A stretch of 64,000 nucleotides of DNA from DASRDE01 sp035938175 (lineage in GTDB: Bacteria; Vulcanimicrobiota; Vulcanimicrobiia; Vulcanimicrobiales; Vulcanimicrobiaceae). A program made the position numbers and the translations under genes. Below, in pieces: positions 41,656-50,355 of the stretch. The stretch is taken from contig DASZHD010000028.1 in NCBI GenBank assembly GCA_035938175.1, forward strand, positions 61,625 to 125,624, read 5' to 3'. Each line of letters begins with the position of its first letter. Position 1 is the stretch's first letter. The notes beneath the pieces were generated by a model that saw nothing but the letters and a program-made list of their open reading frames with translations, had not been told where the DNA came from and did no database searches.

Positions 41656-42918
41656 ATGCGGCCAGCGACTATACTGCTGCTTCTATTTTGTATTCTGGCC
41701 GCCGGCTGCGCCGGCGGAGGTGCCTTGCAGAGTGCGGCATCGGGGACGACCGATTCTGCCGGCGGCAGCGGCGCGGCGCGCGAGCCGATGCGCTTGCATG
41801 CGATGGCCGTCGCGGTGTGCCCGACCGCGACTCCGGCTCCAACGGCATCCGCGGCCGGCAGTTCACAATGCGCTTCCCAGCAGCGGCTCGACCTGCCCCC
41901 GATTGCTAACGTTCCCGGCCTGACCGCGCAGCAGATCCCCGGTTATCAGCCCTCCGAACTTCAGGCTGCGTACAACCTGCCCTCGAGCACCGCTGGCAAA
42001 GGCGAAACGATTGCCATCGTCATTCCTTACGACGACCCCAATGCCGAGCTCGACTTGGGCGTGTACCGGTTGATGTTCGGTCTGCCTGCATGTACGTCAC
42101 TCAACGGCTGCTTCCACAAGTACTTCAAAGACGGCAGCACGCACACGGCCCCCGCAAACATGGCGTGGGGCGCAGAAATGTCGATCGATTTGGACATGGC
42201 CTCGGCGATTTGTCCGAACTGCAAGCTCGACGTGGTGGACTCCGACAACGACGATCCCAACAATCTGCTTCAAGCGATTAGCACCGCCGCTCAAAAGCTG
42301 CATGCGAACGTTATCAGCAACAGTTGGGTGACGCCCGAAAATGCGGGCGAGAAAGGCGCGGAGCAACAACTGGATAAGCTCGGCGCCGCCATCGTCGCCG
42401 CTGCCGGCGATCAAGGATACGGCGTCGCGTGGCCTGCCGCGGCGCGGGGAGTGATCGCCGTCGGCGGCACGACGCTGGTACCCGACAAGAACGCGGCACG
42501 CGGATACGACGAAACGGTTTGGTCCGGCACGGGCGGCGGATGCAGCGCATATATTCCGAAGCCGTCTTGGCAGAGCGATAAAGGCTGCGCCAACCGCACC
42601 GTAAATGACGTCGCCGCAATCGCGGATCCGAATCCGGGCGTTGCGGTGTACGACTCGTACCTGCCGCTGGGCAGCGGCGGATGGCTCGTGTTCGGCGGCA
42701 CCAGCGTTGCGACGCCGATCGTGGCGGCTACGATCGCGCTTGCGGGAAATAGCACCTCGCTGGCGGGTGCATCGTACATAGCGAGCCACGCGTCAAAATT
42801 GAATCCCATCGTCGGAGGCAGCAACGGTACGTGTTCGACCGCGTATCTCTGCACGGGACAGCCGGGATACAATTCGCCGGCGGGCTTCGGTTCGCCGAAC
42901 GGGGTAGCCGCATTCTAA
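41656..42918 (+). CDS. Sedolisin-type (S53) serine-carboxyl peptidase, lipoprotein
   Basis: 420 residues. Lipoprotein signal with lipobox LAAGC (Cys18). Mature part shows the sedolisin set: Glu174 and Asp178 in WGAEMSIDLDMA, oxyanion Asp252 in AAAGDQGYG, and nucleophile Ser350 in FGGTSVATP, plus the C-terminal Ca-loop-like GYNSPAGFGSPNG. Members are acid-active endopeptidases. There is no long N-terminal propeptide; only about 85 Pro/Ala/Ser-rich residues precede the domain. GGGAGAACGAGAGC precedes the ATG at 41656; the frame is open upstream but without a signal. Confidence 0.85.
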   Translation: MRPATILLLLFCILAAGCAGGGALQSAASGTTDSAGGSGAAREPMRLHAMAVAVCPTATPAPTASAAGSSQCASQQRLDLPPIANVPGLTAQQIPGYQPSELQAAYNLPSSTAGKGETIAIVIPYDDPNAELDLGVYRLMFGLPACTSLNGCFHKYFKDGSTHTAPANMAWGAEMSIDLDMASAICPNCKLDVVDSDNDDPNNLLQAISTAAQKLHANVISNSWVTPENAGEKGAEQQLDKLGAAIVAAAGDQGYGVAWPAAARGVIAVGGTTLVPDKNAARGYDETVWSGTGGGCSAYIPKPSWQSDKGCANRTVNDVAAIADPNPGVAVYDSYLPLGSGGWLVFGGTSVATPIVAATIALAGNSTSLAGASYIASHASKLNPIVGGSNGTCSTAYLCTGQPGYNSPAGFGSPNGVAAF

Positions 42919-42936
42919 TCGCGTAATGACCGTGCG

Positions 42937-43665
42937 ATGAACGCGGTCATTACCGCCGGCGGGCGCGTCGACGGAGAGTTTGCACGAACGATCGGCGTGA
43001 GCGTGAAAGCGCTCGCGCCGTTCGTGCATTCGACATTCTTGGAAATTGCTATTCGCGCGGCACGTGAAGCGGGCGCGGATCGTATCGCGGTGGTCGGTGG
43101 AGACGAAGTGGCGCGCGCGGCCGGGCCGGACGTACGAGTAATTCGCGAAGCGCCGAGCGGTGCCGAAAATCTCCGGCTGGCGCTGGGGGCGTGGGACCAT
43201 CGCGCACCGTTGCTGTACATGACCAGCGACATGCCGTTCGTTACGGGGGACGCGGTGAAAACGTTTATCGCAGCCGCGCCGGCGGACGCGCTCGCGCTGC
43301 CGCTTACCGAATGGCCCGACTTCTCGCGGCGTTTTCCCGCCGCGCCGCCGTTCGGTATTACGCTGGCCGGTGAAAAGGTCGTGAACGGCGGTGCTTTCCT
43401 GATACCCCCGGGCGCCGCGCCCAGCATCGAACGGTTCGCCACACAATTTTTCGACGCACGTAAAAGCCCGCTGCGAATGGCGGCGTTGACGGGAATTCCG
43501 CTATTGCTGCAATTTCTGCTGCGCCGCCTGAGCGTGGCGCGTTTGGAAGAACATGCGCAGCGCTTACTGCACGTTCCGGCAAAGGCGGTCAGACAGGCAC
43601 CGCCCGAGCTCGCGTACGACGTCGATCTGCTCGAAGAGTACCGCTATGCAGTCGCGCACGCCTAA
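42937..43665 (+). CDS. MobA-like nucleotidyltransferase
   Basis: 242 residues. It begins MNAVITAGGRVDGEFAR, the N-terminal glycine-rich signature of NTP-transferase (MobA/IspD-like) folds, followed by TSDMPFVTG, the metal/nucleotide-binding Asp motif. Substrate unknown: it could be molybdenum-cofactor nucleotide transfer or a sugar nucleotide. It lies 18 bases after the sedolisin stop and overlaps the MFS gene by 20 bases, so it probably belongs with it. Confidence 0.72.
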   Translation: MNAVITAGGRVDGEFARTIGVSVKALAPFVHSTFLEIAIRAAREAGADRIAVVGGDEVARAAGPDVRVIREAPSGAENLRLALGAWDHRAPLLYMTSDMPFVTGDAVKTFIAAAPADALALPLTEWPDFSRRFPAAPPFGITLAGEKVVNGGAFLIPPGAAPSIERFATQFFDARKSPLRMAALTGIPLLLQFLLRRLSVARLEEHAQRLLHVPAKAVRQAPPELAYDVDLLEEYRYAVAHA

Positions 43666-44842
43666 TCCCGCGCTGCTCGGCGTCTTCTGGCTCGGCATCC
43701 AAGTCGTGTGGGGCGCGGTGCTGGCGATTTCGCTTCAAGCGCGCGCTTCCGACGTTGCCGGACACGCCGCCCTTTCCGCGTACGGATTGCTTGCGACGTG
43801 CGGCGCGGCGATGGCGGGTATTGCACAAATCGCGGCAGGAGTATTTTCCGATCGGCGGCGGTTGCGCGGCAGCCGGCGCATCGAGTTCTACGTTTGGGGC
43901 GCGGGTGTCGCAAGTGTAGCGCTCTTTTGGTTTTACCTCGCACCTTCATTCGCACAGCTTCTTGCGGCGTTCGTCCTGCTGCAGTTTGCGATGAACGTCG
44001 CGTCCGGACCGTACCAAGCGGCGATTCCGGATTTCGTTCCACAGCGTTTACTTGGTACGGCGTCGTCGTGGATGGCGGCGTTGCAAAGCGTGGGCAATGC
44101 GGCAGGGGCCGTCATCGCAGGCCTGATCGCCGACGTCAGGATCGTCGCCTGCGCTATTTCGGTGCTGCTGCTATCGACGTGCGCCGCCACCGTCGCGCAC
44201 GTTCGAACGCTGCCGCTGCTCGAGAGCGCTCCGCAAGGACGCATGCAGATCACGAAGGCGTTTGCCGATCTCTTTGCGTCTCGCGCGCTCGTGTATCTGG
44301 GTTTCTACACGCTCGTCGGATACTTGTACTTTTACGTCGGAAGCAAAGAACTGACCGGACTGGTCCTGCTCGTCTTTACCGTTGCGGGCGCGTTAGGTGC
44401 GTGGGCCGGCGCTGCGCCCGCGAATACCTACGATCGCCGTGCGGTCGCGTCCGTGGGAGGCGGCGCATTCGTCGCCGCGCTCTTCGCGTTCTTGATTTCG
44501 CACGCAACGGCGGCGGTATTTGCGAGCGCGCTTCTCGCGGGAGCGGCATGGGGCGTGTTTCTCACCGCGGATTGGGCGCTCGGGTGCGGGTTCTTACCGC
44601 GCTTTGCGTTGGCGACTGCGATGGGTATATGGAATCTTGCATTGCTGATCCCGCAAATCGTTGCGCCGATCGTTGCTACCGCGGTTCTTTCGTTGTTGCA
44701 CGCATTGCAACAACACAATGCGCCGAGAATCGCCTTCGTCGTTGCGGCCGCCGAAGTTACGGCGGGAATCGCATGGATTTGGCGCTTGCCTGCTTCTAGC
44801 GCGATCCCGGTTGACTCGGCCGTTACTGGGAATACTCCCTAA
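43646..44842 (+). CDS. MFS transporter
   Basis: 398 residues with about 12 hydrophobic helices, typical MFS arrangement, beginning MQSRTPNPALLGVFWLGIQVVWG. The segment FVPQRLLGTASSWMAALQSVGNAAG is conserved in sugar/solute MFS members. Substrate unknown. The start overlaps the nucleotidyltransferase by 20 bases, the common arrangement for co-translated genes; the longer upstream open frame codes that gene instead. Confidence 0.83.
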   Translation: MQSRTPNPALLGVFWLGIQVVWGAVLAISLQARASDVAGHAALSAYGLLATCGAAMAGIAQIAAGVFSDRRRLRGSRRIEFYVWGAGVASVALFWFYLAPSFAQLLAAFVLLQFAMNVASGPYQAAIPDFVPQRLLGTASSWMAALQSVGNAAGAVIAGLIADVRIVACAISVLLLSTCAATVAHVRTLPLLESAPQGRMQITKAFADLFASRALVYLGFYTLVGYLYFYVGSKELTGLVLLVFTVAGALGAWAGAAPANTYDRRAVASVGGGAFVAALFAFLISHATAAVFASALLAGAAWGVFLTADWALGCGFLPRFALATAMGIWNLALLIPQIVAPIVATAVLSLLHALQQHNAPRIAFVVAAAEVTAGIAWIWRLPASSAIPVDSAVTGNTP

Positions 44843-44849
44843 GGCTTTC

Positions 44850-44881
44850 GGGCAAGTGGAACTTTGAGTCCACCCTTGCCC
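44850..44881 (+). terminator. Hairpin after the MFS gene, possible terminator
   Basis: GGGCAAG-TGGA pairs with TCCA-CC-CTTGCCC, a stem of 7 plus 4 bp around loop ACTTTGAG. It lacks a T-tract, so it may end the upstream unit only weakly or be a structure in the leader of the next gene. Confidence 0.4.
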
Positions 44882-44970
44882 GTTAAGGCAGTATGGAGAC
44901 CGAGCGCCAGGGTGTTCCTTTTCCCAGTTCGAGCGGCGTTCGACTCCGAACTCGAGTTTAGGAGGCAATT

Positions 44971-46470
44971 TTGAAACGACTGAGCACCGGAGTCCTTACC
45001 TCGCTTATCGTAGCGAGTTTAGGGCTTTCTGCGGTCGCCGCTCCGTCGGGCCATGCGTCACCGGGCAACTTTGGAACCAACGTGATAGCTCAGGCCACGC
45101 CGGCAGCATCGCCTTCGGCCCCAGCGGCTCCGGCCGCTACGCCGATGGCCTCGCCGTCGGCAGGTACTTCGATGCCCTCATCGGGTACCGCAACGCCGAT
45201 GGCCTCTACGGCCCCCGCCGCTCCTGCGGGCGGAGCAGCACCCTCCACCCCGGCTATGCCGCCGATGCAATTCGGCTCGCCGCCGTCGGGTGAAATACCA
45301 ATCCTCTTCAACGACCACCACGTCTATTCGAAGCCGGACGTCCTCAAACAGGGACGCGTTCTCGCTGCGCTCGTGCGCGGCGGAACGATCCTCGTGCCGC
45401 TTCGCTCGATGTTCGAGCAGATGGGCGCGACTGTTTCGTACGATCCCGGCAGCAAGACGGTCGACGTGACGAAAGCCGGCTCCGACGTCAAAGTGACGCT
45501 CGGCAGTCCGCAAGTGACCATCAACGGCGAAACGCGTCCGCTGGACGTGCCGCCGATGATGTATCGCGGCACGATTCTCGTCCCCGTCCGCGTGATCTCC
45601 GAAGGTATGGGCGCCTACGTGCAGTGGGTTCCCGATCGGAAGGTTGTCGTCGTGCGTTATCTGCCGCCGACGCCTCCGCCGCCGCCTGCTCCGCCGCCGC
45701 CGACCTCGACGTCGACGCCGGCTCCGACTCCGGCCCCGGTTGCCAAGAAACCGGCGACCGAGTTCTTCGTCGCGGGCGACTACCTGCTCGGGCCCAAGGT
45801 GTACAACGAATTCGACCCCGGCGTGAAACAGCCGAACGATTCGTCGTACGCTGCGCGCGGTGCATTCGAATTCAACCTGTTGAACCTGCCGTGGATGGTT
45901 GAAGGCGAATACCGCCAGTGGGGCTATCAGCACAATGCTACGGCAGTGCTGCCCGCGGGCACGCCCTGTACGGCTGCGTTCGGCGTAGCTGCGGGCGAAC
46001 CGGGATGCGTCACCATCATTGGAGGCGGCGCACAGTTCTACGTACCGCCGTTCAGCCCGAAGGATAACGACGTCGACGGGCGCTTGGGTCTGAAGGTCCT
46101 CGACCCGCGCGTCTACATCGGCGTGAGCTATCTGGGACGCTGGACGAACTACGGTTATCCGCGCCAGAGCGGCGTTGGATTCGGCGCCGAGAAGCTGCCG
46201 GATCTCGATCAGCCGTTCTCAGTGTACGGCAGCGCGTACTACTACCCGCAAATCAAGGGTACGTGTACTGCTCCGTCACCGTGCGGCGCGGGTCCGTTCG
46301 ATCTCGAATACCGGATCTTCCGGTATGAGGTCGGCGCGACGTACAGCATTCAAGGCACGCCCATCTTCATCGAGGGCGGTTGGATCGGCGACAACGGCAA
46401 GAACAAGCTGAACGCGCCTTCCGACTTCAGCCACAATGCAGGCTACGTCGGTGTCGGCATCCACTTCTAG
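44971..46470 (+). CDS. Exported stalk-domain protein with probable outer-membrane barrel
   Basis: 499 residues from a TTG start set by AGGAGG (44960-44965). Signal peptide about 1-30; then a Pro/Ala/Ser linker; then two copies of the copper-amine-oxidase N-terminal-like (stalk) motif, GGTILVPLRSMFEQMGATV and RGTILVPVRVISEGMGAYV (residues ~105-230); a Pro-rich hinge of Pro/Ala/Thr; and a C-terminal ~230 residues of alternating beta pattern ending GYVGVGIHF, whose terminal Phe resembles outer-membrane barrels. I infer a diderm surface protein in which the stalk domain binds the wall. Function unknown. Confidence 0.78.
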   Translation: MKRLSTGVLTSLIVASLGLSAVAAPSGHASPGNFGTNVIAQATPAASPSAPAAPAATPMASPSAGTSMPSSGTATPMASTAPAAPAGGAAPSTPAMPPMQFGSPPSGEIPILFNDHHVYSKPDVLKQGRVLAALVRGGTILVPLRSMFEQMGATVSYDPGSKTVDVTKAGSDVKVTLGSPQVTINGETRPLDVPPMMYRGTILVPVRVISEGMGAYVQWVPDRKVVVVRYLPPTPPPPPAPPPPTSTSTPAPTPAPVAKKPATEFFVAGDYLLGPKVYNEFDPGVKQPNDSSYAARGAFEFNLLNLPWMVEGEYRQWGYQHNATAVLPAGTPCTAAFGVAAGEPGCVTIIGGGAQFYVPPFSPKDNDVDGRLGLKVLDPRVYIGVSYLGRWTNYGYPRQSGVGFGAEKLPDLDQPFSVYGSAYYYPQIKGTCTAPSPCGAGPFDLEYRIFRYEVGATYSIQGTPIFIEGGWIGDNGKNKLNAPSDFSHNAGYVGVGIHF

Positions 46471-46491
46471 GGACGGCCCTAGCAACGAACC

Positions 46492-46522
46492 AGAGGCTTC
46501 CGAAAACGGGGGCCTCTTTTTC
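46492..46522 (+). terminator. Terminator after the stalk-domain gene
   Basis: AGAGGC / GCCTCT outer stem (46492-46497 and 46512-46517) with an inner CCG/CGG pair and loop AAAA, followed by TTTTTC. Confidence 0.82.
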
Positions 46523-46571
46523 TTTAGCGGTGAAAATGCACCGCGCACATCGTATGTCGAAGAAGGGTGAA

Positions 46572-47942
46572 ATGCGCCGTTTTTCATTGCTGATCGTAAC
46601 AGTATTGCTTTGCGCGTGCGGTGCGCGAAGTGCCGTTAATCAAACGATTCCGTCGTTGATGCGAACGCAAGCCGCGCCGGAGGCTGCGAATCCGGGTCAA
46701 ATAACCTATTACAGCGTCGGTTCCGGTGCAAACGACGAGGAAGGATCCGCTACCTATGCCGCGCCGGACGGCAACGTCTATTACGGCGCCACGAGCAAGG
46801 TCGTTTCGTGCTGCGGGCACTTGGGGCAATTCGTTCCCGATTCGCAGTCGTTTACCGAGATATACGTTAAGGGCGAGCCAAGAAGCATTTTTCAGAGCTC
46901 CGACGGCGCAGTATGGGCAACGGTGATCCCAACGAATTTCGGTGTCGTTCCCGCGACGCTAGTGCGTGTCGCGCCGTTTAATAAATCGGGATTGATGGCC
47001 ATTCAGATGCCTGCGCCCCCGAACCAGAGTCCGTATCCCTACGACGTTACGCAAGGCTCCGACAAGAATATCTGGTTCACGGTGGGTAATGCGGCTGGGG
47101 CTCCCGCGATCGGCAAGCTCCCGCTTTCCGGACCGTACAACACGGGTGAAATCGTGGAGTACACGGTGCCAAACAACCCAGTACTCGGGGGAATCGACGC
47201 CGGCGCAGACGGAAATCTGTGGTTCACCGATGGGGCCAACAGCCTCGTGTACAAAATGACGACGCGCGGTCGGATGACCGCGTATTCCTCTGCGGGACAG
47301 AATCCCCACGGAATACGTTTGGGGTCGGACGGTCTTCAGTACGTCAGCAACTTCCACCAACCGTATCTAACGTCGGTCACTACAGGCGGAACGTTTGCGA
47401 CGATCGCCGTGGACCAATATTCTCACCCCGACGTGCAGTCTGCCGCAGGTGGTAAAGTCGCGTTCCTTGACGATTGGGACACGAATCCGGCGATCGGCCT
47501 TTATGATGTCGGCACGGGGCGAATCGTGGAAATTCCCACGTTGGACGTTGCGGCGGGAAAGCGCACCAGACCGGCAAGCGTTTCGATCGCTCCGGACGGA
47601 AGCGTCTGGTTCACATGCGTCTTGCCGCCGGCGCGCGGCGCTCCGCTTTGCCTGGGCCGCCTTAAGCTGACTTCCGTATGGACGGTCTTTCCTTCGACGT
47701 CCATAACGGTCTACAACTACAAGTCGAATCACTACCCGCAGCTCATCGGAATCGGTGAAACGGGCGATAGCGGGCCGTTTACCGCTAAGAGCTCCGACTC
47801 GTCCATCGCTGCCGTATCGGCGGTCGGTCCATCGAACTACGGGCACGATTTTTCGATATCGGGCGGGACGGCCGGCACGACGACCGTAACCATCTCCGAT
47901 CCTCACGGCCGAAGCGTCGCGGTGAACGTGACCGTGAAGTAA
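46572..47942 (+). CDS. Beta-propeller lipoprotein (Vgb-lyase-like) with C-terminal Ig-like domain
   Basis: 456 residues. Lipoprotein signal ends LLCAC near residue 14. The body has six or so blades repeating DG(N/S)(V/L)WFT and similar motifs (SDKNIWFTVGN, ADGNLWFTDGAN, APDGSVWFTC), as in virginiamycin B lyase relatives, though lyase His residues are not evident to me. Residues ~375-456 look like a bacterial Ig-like (BIG) domain. I would not claim a lyase function. The ATG at 46572 gives a short lipoprotein signal; 46554 is an alternative. Confidence 0.72.
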   Translation: MRRFSLLIVTVLLCACGARSAVNQTIPSLMRTQAAPEAANPGQITYYSVGSGANDEEGSATYAAPDGNVYYGATSKVVSCCGHLGQFVPDSQSFTEIYVKGEPRSIFQSSDGAVWATVIPTNFGVVPATLVRVAPFNKSGLMAIQMPAPPNQSPYPYDVTQGSDKNIWFTVGNAAGAPAIGKLPLSGPYNTGEIVEYTVPNNPVLGGIDAGADGNLWFTDGANSLVYKMTTRGRMTAYSSAGQNPHGIRLGSDGLQYVSNFHQPYLTSVTTGGTFATIAVDQYSHPDVQSAAGGKVAFLDDWDTNPAIGLYDVGTGRIVEIPTLDVAAGKRTRPASVSIAPDGSVWFTCVLPPARGAPLCLGRLKLTSVWTVFPSTSITVYNYKSNHYPQLIGIGETGDSGPFTAKSSDSSIAAVSAVGPSNYGHDFSISGGTAGTTTVTISDPHGRSVAVNVTVK

Positions 47943-47997
47943 GCAGGCACTCGCCGCCGGCGCCTTTCAGGGGCCGCCCAGGCTGCGCCAATGCGCC

Positions 47998-48026
47998 TTG
48001 ACCGCGGGGGGCGGCTCCGGTATCAT
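47998..48026 (+). promoter_or_regulatory. Promoter of the rpsK-rpsD-rpoA-rplQ operon
   Basis: TTGACC at 47998-48003, 17 bases, TATCAT at 48021-48026. Same design as the str and S10/spc promoters. Confidence 0.85.
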
Positions 48027-48093
48027 ATCCCCTTGGCGCCGGAAACTCTCTCCCGGGGCCGCTTTGGGGTGCTTTAGCCGCACGTCCGAAGCC

Positions 48094-48182
48094 GGATGCG
48101 TTCGCCGCGCATCCGCGTATCAGATCGCATGATGCCGACGGCATCCCACGGTCGAGGCGACGACACCGCGATCGTTTCGCGG
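48094..48182 (+). promoter_or_regulatory. Structured leader with three hairpins before rpsK
   Basis: Within the ~175-base leader lie GGATGCG/GCGCATCC (48094-48114), GATGCC-GAC-GGCATC (48131-48145) and CCGCGA-TCGTT-TCGCGG (48166-48182), the last ending 25 bases before the rpsK start. In E. coli the alpha operon is controlled by S4 binding a leader pseudoknot. Whether this leader does the same is inference. Confidence 0.55.
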
Positions 48183-48207
48183 ATAGGAAAAGCAATCCGA
48201 GGCAATT

Positions 48208-48603
48208 TTGGCAGCGAAGAAGCAAACGAAATCGCGCAAGAAGCGTGAGTTTAAGAACGTCCAATCGGGCGTCGCGCACATTCACGCGTCGTTCAACAAC
48301 ACCATCGTGACGATCTCCGACAATCTCGGAAACGTCATTGCGTGGGCTTCTGCGGGCAACTTGGGATTCAAGGGCTCGAAGAAGTCGACGCCGTTCGCCG
48401 CGCAAATGGCTGCGGAGGCGGTCGCGCGCAAAGCGATGGAACACGGCATGAAATCCACCGAGGTCCTGGTCAAGGGCCCGGGTGCCGGACGCGAAGCCGC
48501 AATTCGTTCGCTCCAAGCCGCCGGTCTCGAAATCACCCTTATCAAAGACGTTACGCCGATTCCGCATAACGGCTGCCGGCCGCCGAAGCGCCGCCGCGTT
48601 TGA
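48208..48603 (+). CDS. rpsK: 30S ribosomal protein S11 (uS11)
   Basis: 131 residues, TTG start with GAGG (48199-48202) six bases upstream. Core SGVAHIHASFNNTIVTISD and KGPGAGREAAIRSLQAAGLE are intact and the C-terminus NGCRPPKRRRV is standard. S11 lines the platform and the mRNA exit. First gene of the alpha-type operon because rpsM has been separated from it. Confidence 0.97.
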   Translation: MAAKKQTKSRKKREFKNVQSGVAHIHASFNNTIVTISDNLGNVIAWASAGNLGFKGSKKSTPFAAQMAAEAVARKAMEHGMKSTEVLVKGPGAGREAAIRSLQAAGLEITLIKDVTPIPHNGCRPPKRRRV

Positions 48604-48621
48604 CGGAGCGAGAGAGAGTTC

Positions 48622-49278
48622 ATGTCACGATATATCGGTCCCGTTTGCCGTCTGTGCCGGCGCGAAACCGCCGCGAGCAAGACGGGCGAAAAAATCAAAC
48701 TGTTTTTGAAAGGCGACCGCTGCCTTTCGAAAAAGTGCGCCGTCGAGCGCCGCGGCACTGCGCCGGGCCAAAAGACGCAAGGGAAACAGCGTCAGAAGGT
48801 CTCCGAATACGGCCGCCAGCTGCGCGAGAAGCAGAAGATGCGCCGCTATTACGGCGTGCACGAGACGCAGTTCGAAAACTACTTCCGCGAGGCCGCGCGC
48901 GTTCCCGGACAGACCGGCCGCACGTTCTTGCAACTGCTCGAGCGCCGTCTGGACAACGTCGTGTACCGCTTGAATCTGGCGAACAGCCGCGCGCAGGCGC
49001 GCCAGCTCGTCACGCACCGCCACTTCCGCGTGAACGGCCGCATCGTCAACGTGCCGTCGTACATCGTGAAAGCCGGCGACGTCATCACCATCGGCGAGCG
49101 GAGCAAAAAGTCTCCGGTATTCGAAGCCAACTTCGAAGTGGCTCGCAATCGCCGCGCGCCGGAGTGGCTGGACTGGAACGACGGCGAGCAAGCCGCTAAG
49201 ATCCTGCAGCTGCCCAGCCGCGAGCAGATCGACACACCGGTAGACGAACAACTGATCGTCGAGTACTACTCGAGATAA
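48622..49278 (+). CDS. rpsD: 30S ribosomal protein S4 (uS4)
   Basis: 218 residues. It has the N-terminal zinc-type Cys cluster CRLCRRETAASKTGEKIKLFLKGDRCLSKKC (read in pieces) and the S4 domain RLDNVVYRLNLANSRAQARQLVTHRHF. S4 binds the 5' domain of 16S rRNA and is the usual autoregulator of this operon in E. coli. Starts 18 bases after rpsK. Confidence 0.98.
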   Translation: MSRYIGPVCRLCRRETAASKTGEKIKLFLKGDRCLSKKCAVERRGTAPGQKTQGKQRQKVSEYGRQLREKQKMRRYYGVHETQFENYFREAARVPGQTGRTFLQLLERRLDNVVYRLNLANSRAQARQLVTHRHFRVNGRIVNVPSYIVKAGDVITIGERSKKSPVFEANFEVARNRRAPEWLDWNDGEQAAKILQLPSREQIDTPVDEQLIVEYYSR

Positions 49279-49289
49279 CAACAAAACAA

Positions 49290-49328
49290 TTCGCTCTTTC
49301 CTATTGCCGACGGGCGAGGAAAAGCGAA
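49290..49328 (+). promoter_or_regulatory. 12-bp hairpin in the rpsD-rpoA gap
   Basis: TTCGCT-C-TTTCCT pairs with AGGAAA-AGCGAA, leaving one bulged C and a 14-base loop. It sits 12 bases after the rpsD stop and 86 before rpoA. No T-tract, so it is not a plain terminator; an RNA processing or stability element is more likely. Confidence 0.6.
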
Positions 49329-49413
49329 GAACGCCGCTGCTAGGCGTACGATCGGCACACTCGGGGAGCGGGCCGGATAACGTAAGCAGCAACAAAGGAA
49401 ACCACCGAAAACC

Positions 49414-50337
49414 ATGACCGTCCTAGATACTGCCCAAGGCGCGAACATCGAAGTGCGCGAGCGCCGCGATAACTACGCGAAATTCGTGATCGAACCGCTC
49501 GAGCGCGGGTTCGGAATCACGCTCGGCAATGCGCTGCGCCGCATTCTGCTCAGCTCCATCCCCGGCGCGGCCGTCACGTACATGAAGATCGACGGCGTGC
49601 TGCACGAGTTCTCCACCATTCCGGGGATCGTCGAAGACACGATCGCGTTGATGCTCAACCTCAAGGGCCTTCCCGTGAAGCTGAACACGGAAGAGCCGAA
49701 GGTGCTCACGCTCAACGTCAGCGGTTCGCGTGAAGTCACCGCGGCCGACATCGCACCCGATGCGGACATCGAAATCCTCGACCCGAACTATCACATCGCG
49801 ACGCTGTCGGCAAAGACGGCGCGGCTGTCGATGGAGATCGGCGTCGAAAAGGGACGCGGCTACGTGACGGCCGACCGCCAGCGGAACGTGGAGCACATGA
49901 TCGGGCTCATCCCGCTCGACTCGATTTTCTCGCCGATCCGCAAGTGCAACTTCACGGTCGACGATACGCGCGTCGGACAGAACGTCGACTTCGACCGTCT
50001 CACGATCGAGATCGAGACCAACGGGTCGGTCACGCCGGACGAAGCACTCTCGACTGCCGCAATGATCATGCAAGAGCAGCTCGACCTGTTCGTCAACTTC
50101 ACGAACGAAGAGAAGCCGCTTCCGCAAGCGCCCGCCAGCGAATGGGATATTCCGGTTGAAACGCTCAACCTTTCCGTGCGGTCGTTCAACTGTCTGAAAC
50201 GGGCGGGCATCTCGAAGGTTTCCGAACTGCTCGACATGACCGAAGACGAAATCATCAAGATGCGCAACTTCGGCAAAAAGTCGCTGGACGAGATTAAGCA
50301 GGTGCTGGAAGAAAGGGGCCTGTCGCTTCGGCAATAG
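49414..50337 (+). CDS. rpoA: RNA polymerase alpha subunit
   Basis: 307 residues, normal. N-terminal domain has FVIEPLERGFGITLGNALRRILLSS for dimerisation and beta/beta' binding; C-terminal domain (~235-307) has the DNA-contact helix PVETLNLSVRSFNCLKRAGI and the helix-hairpin-helix NFGKKSLDEIKQVLEERGL. It lies 135 bases after rpsD behind a hairpin that may separate its expression from the ribosomal genes. Confidence 0.98.
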   Translation: MTVLDTAQGANIEVRERRDNYAKFVIEPLERGFGITLGNALRRILLSSIPGAAVTYMKIDGVLHEFSTIPGIVEDTIALMLNLKGLPVKLNTEEPKVLTLNVSGSREVTAADIAPDADIEILDPNYHIATLSAKTARLSMEIGVEKGRGYVTADRQRNVEHMIGLIPLDSIFSPIRKCNFTVDDTRVGQNVDFDRLTIEIETNGSVTPDEALSTAAMIMQEQLDLFVNFTNEEKPLPQAPASEWDIPVETLNLSVRSFNCLKRAGISKVSELLDMTEDEIIKMRNFGKKSLDEIKQVLEERGLSLRQ

Positions 50338-50355
50338 CCGCCGCGAAACGTAGTT

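Noticed and set aside
44843..44970. c-di-GMP riboswitch before the stalk-domain gene
   Set aside because: The hairpin is present, but I do not see the conserved internal loops of GEMM-type riboswitches.
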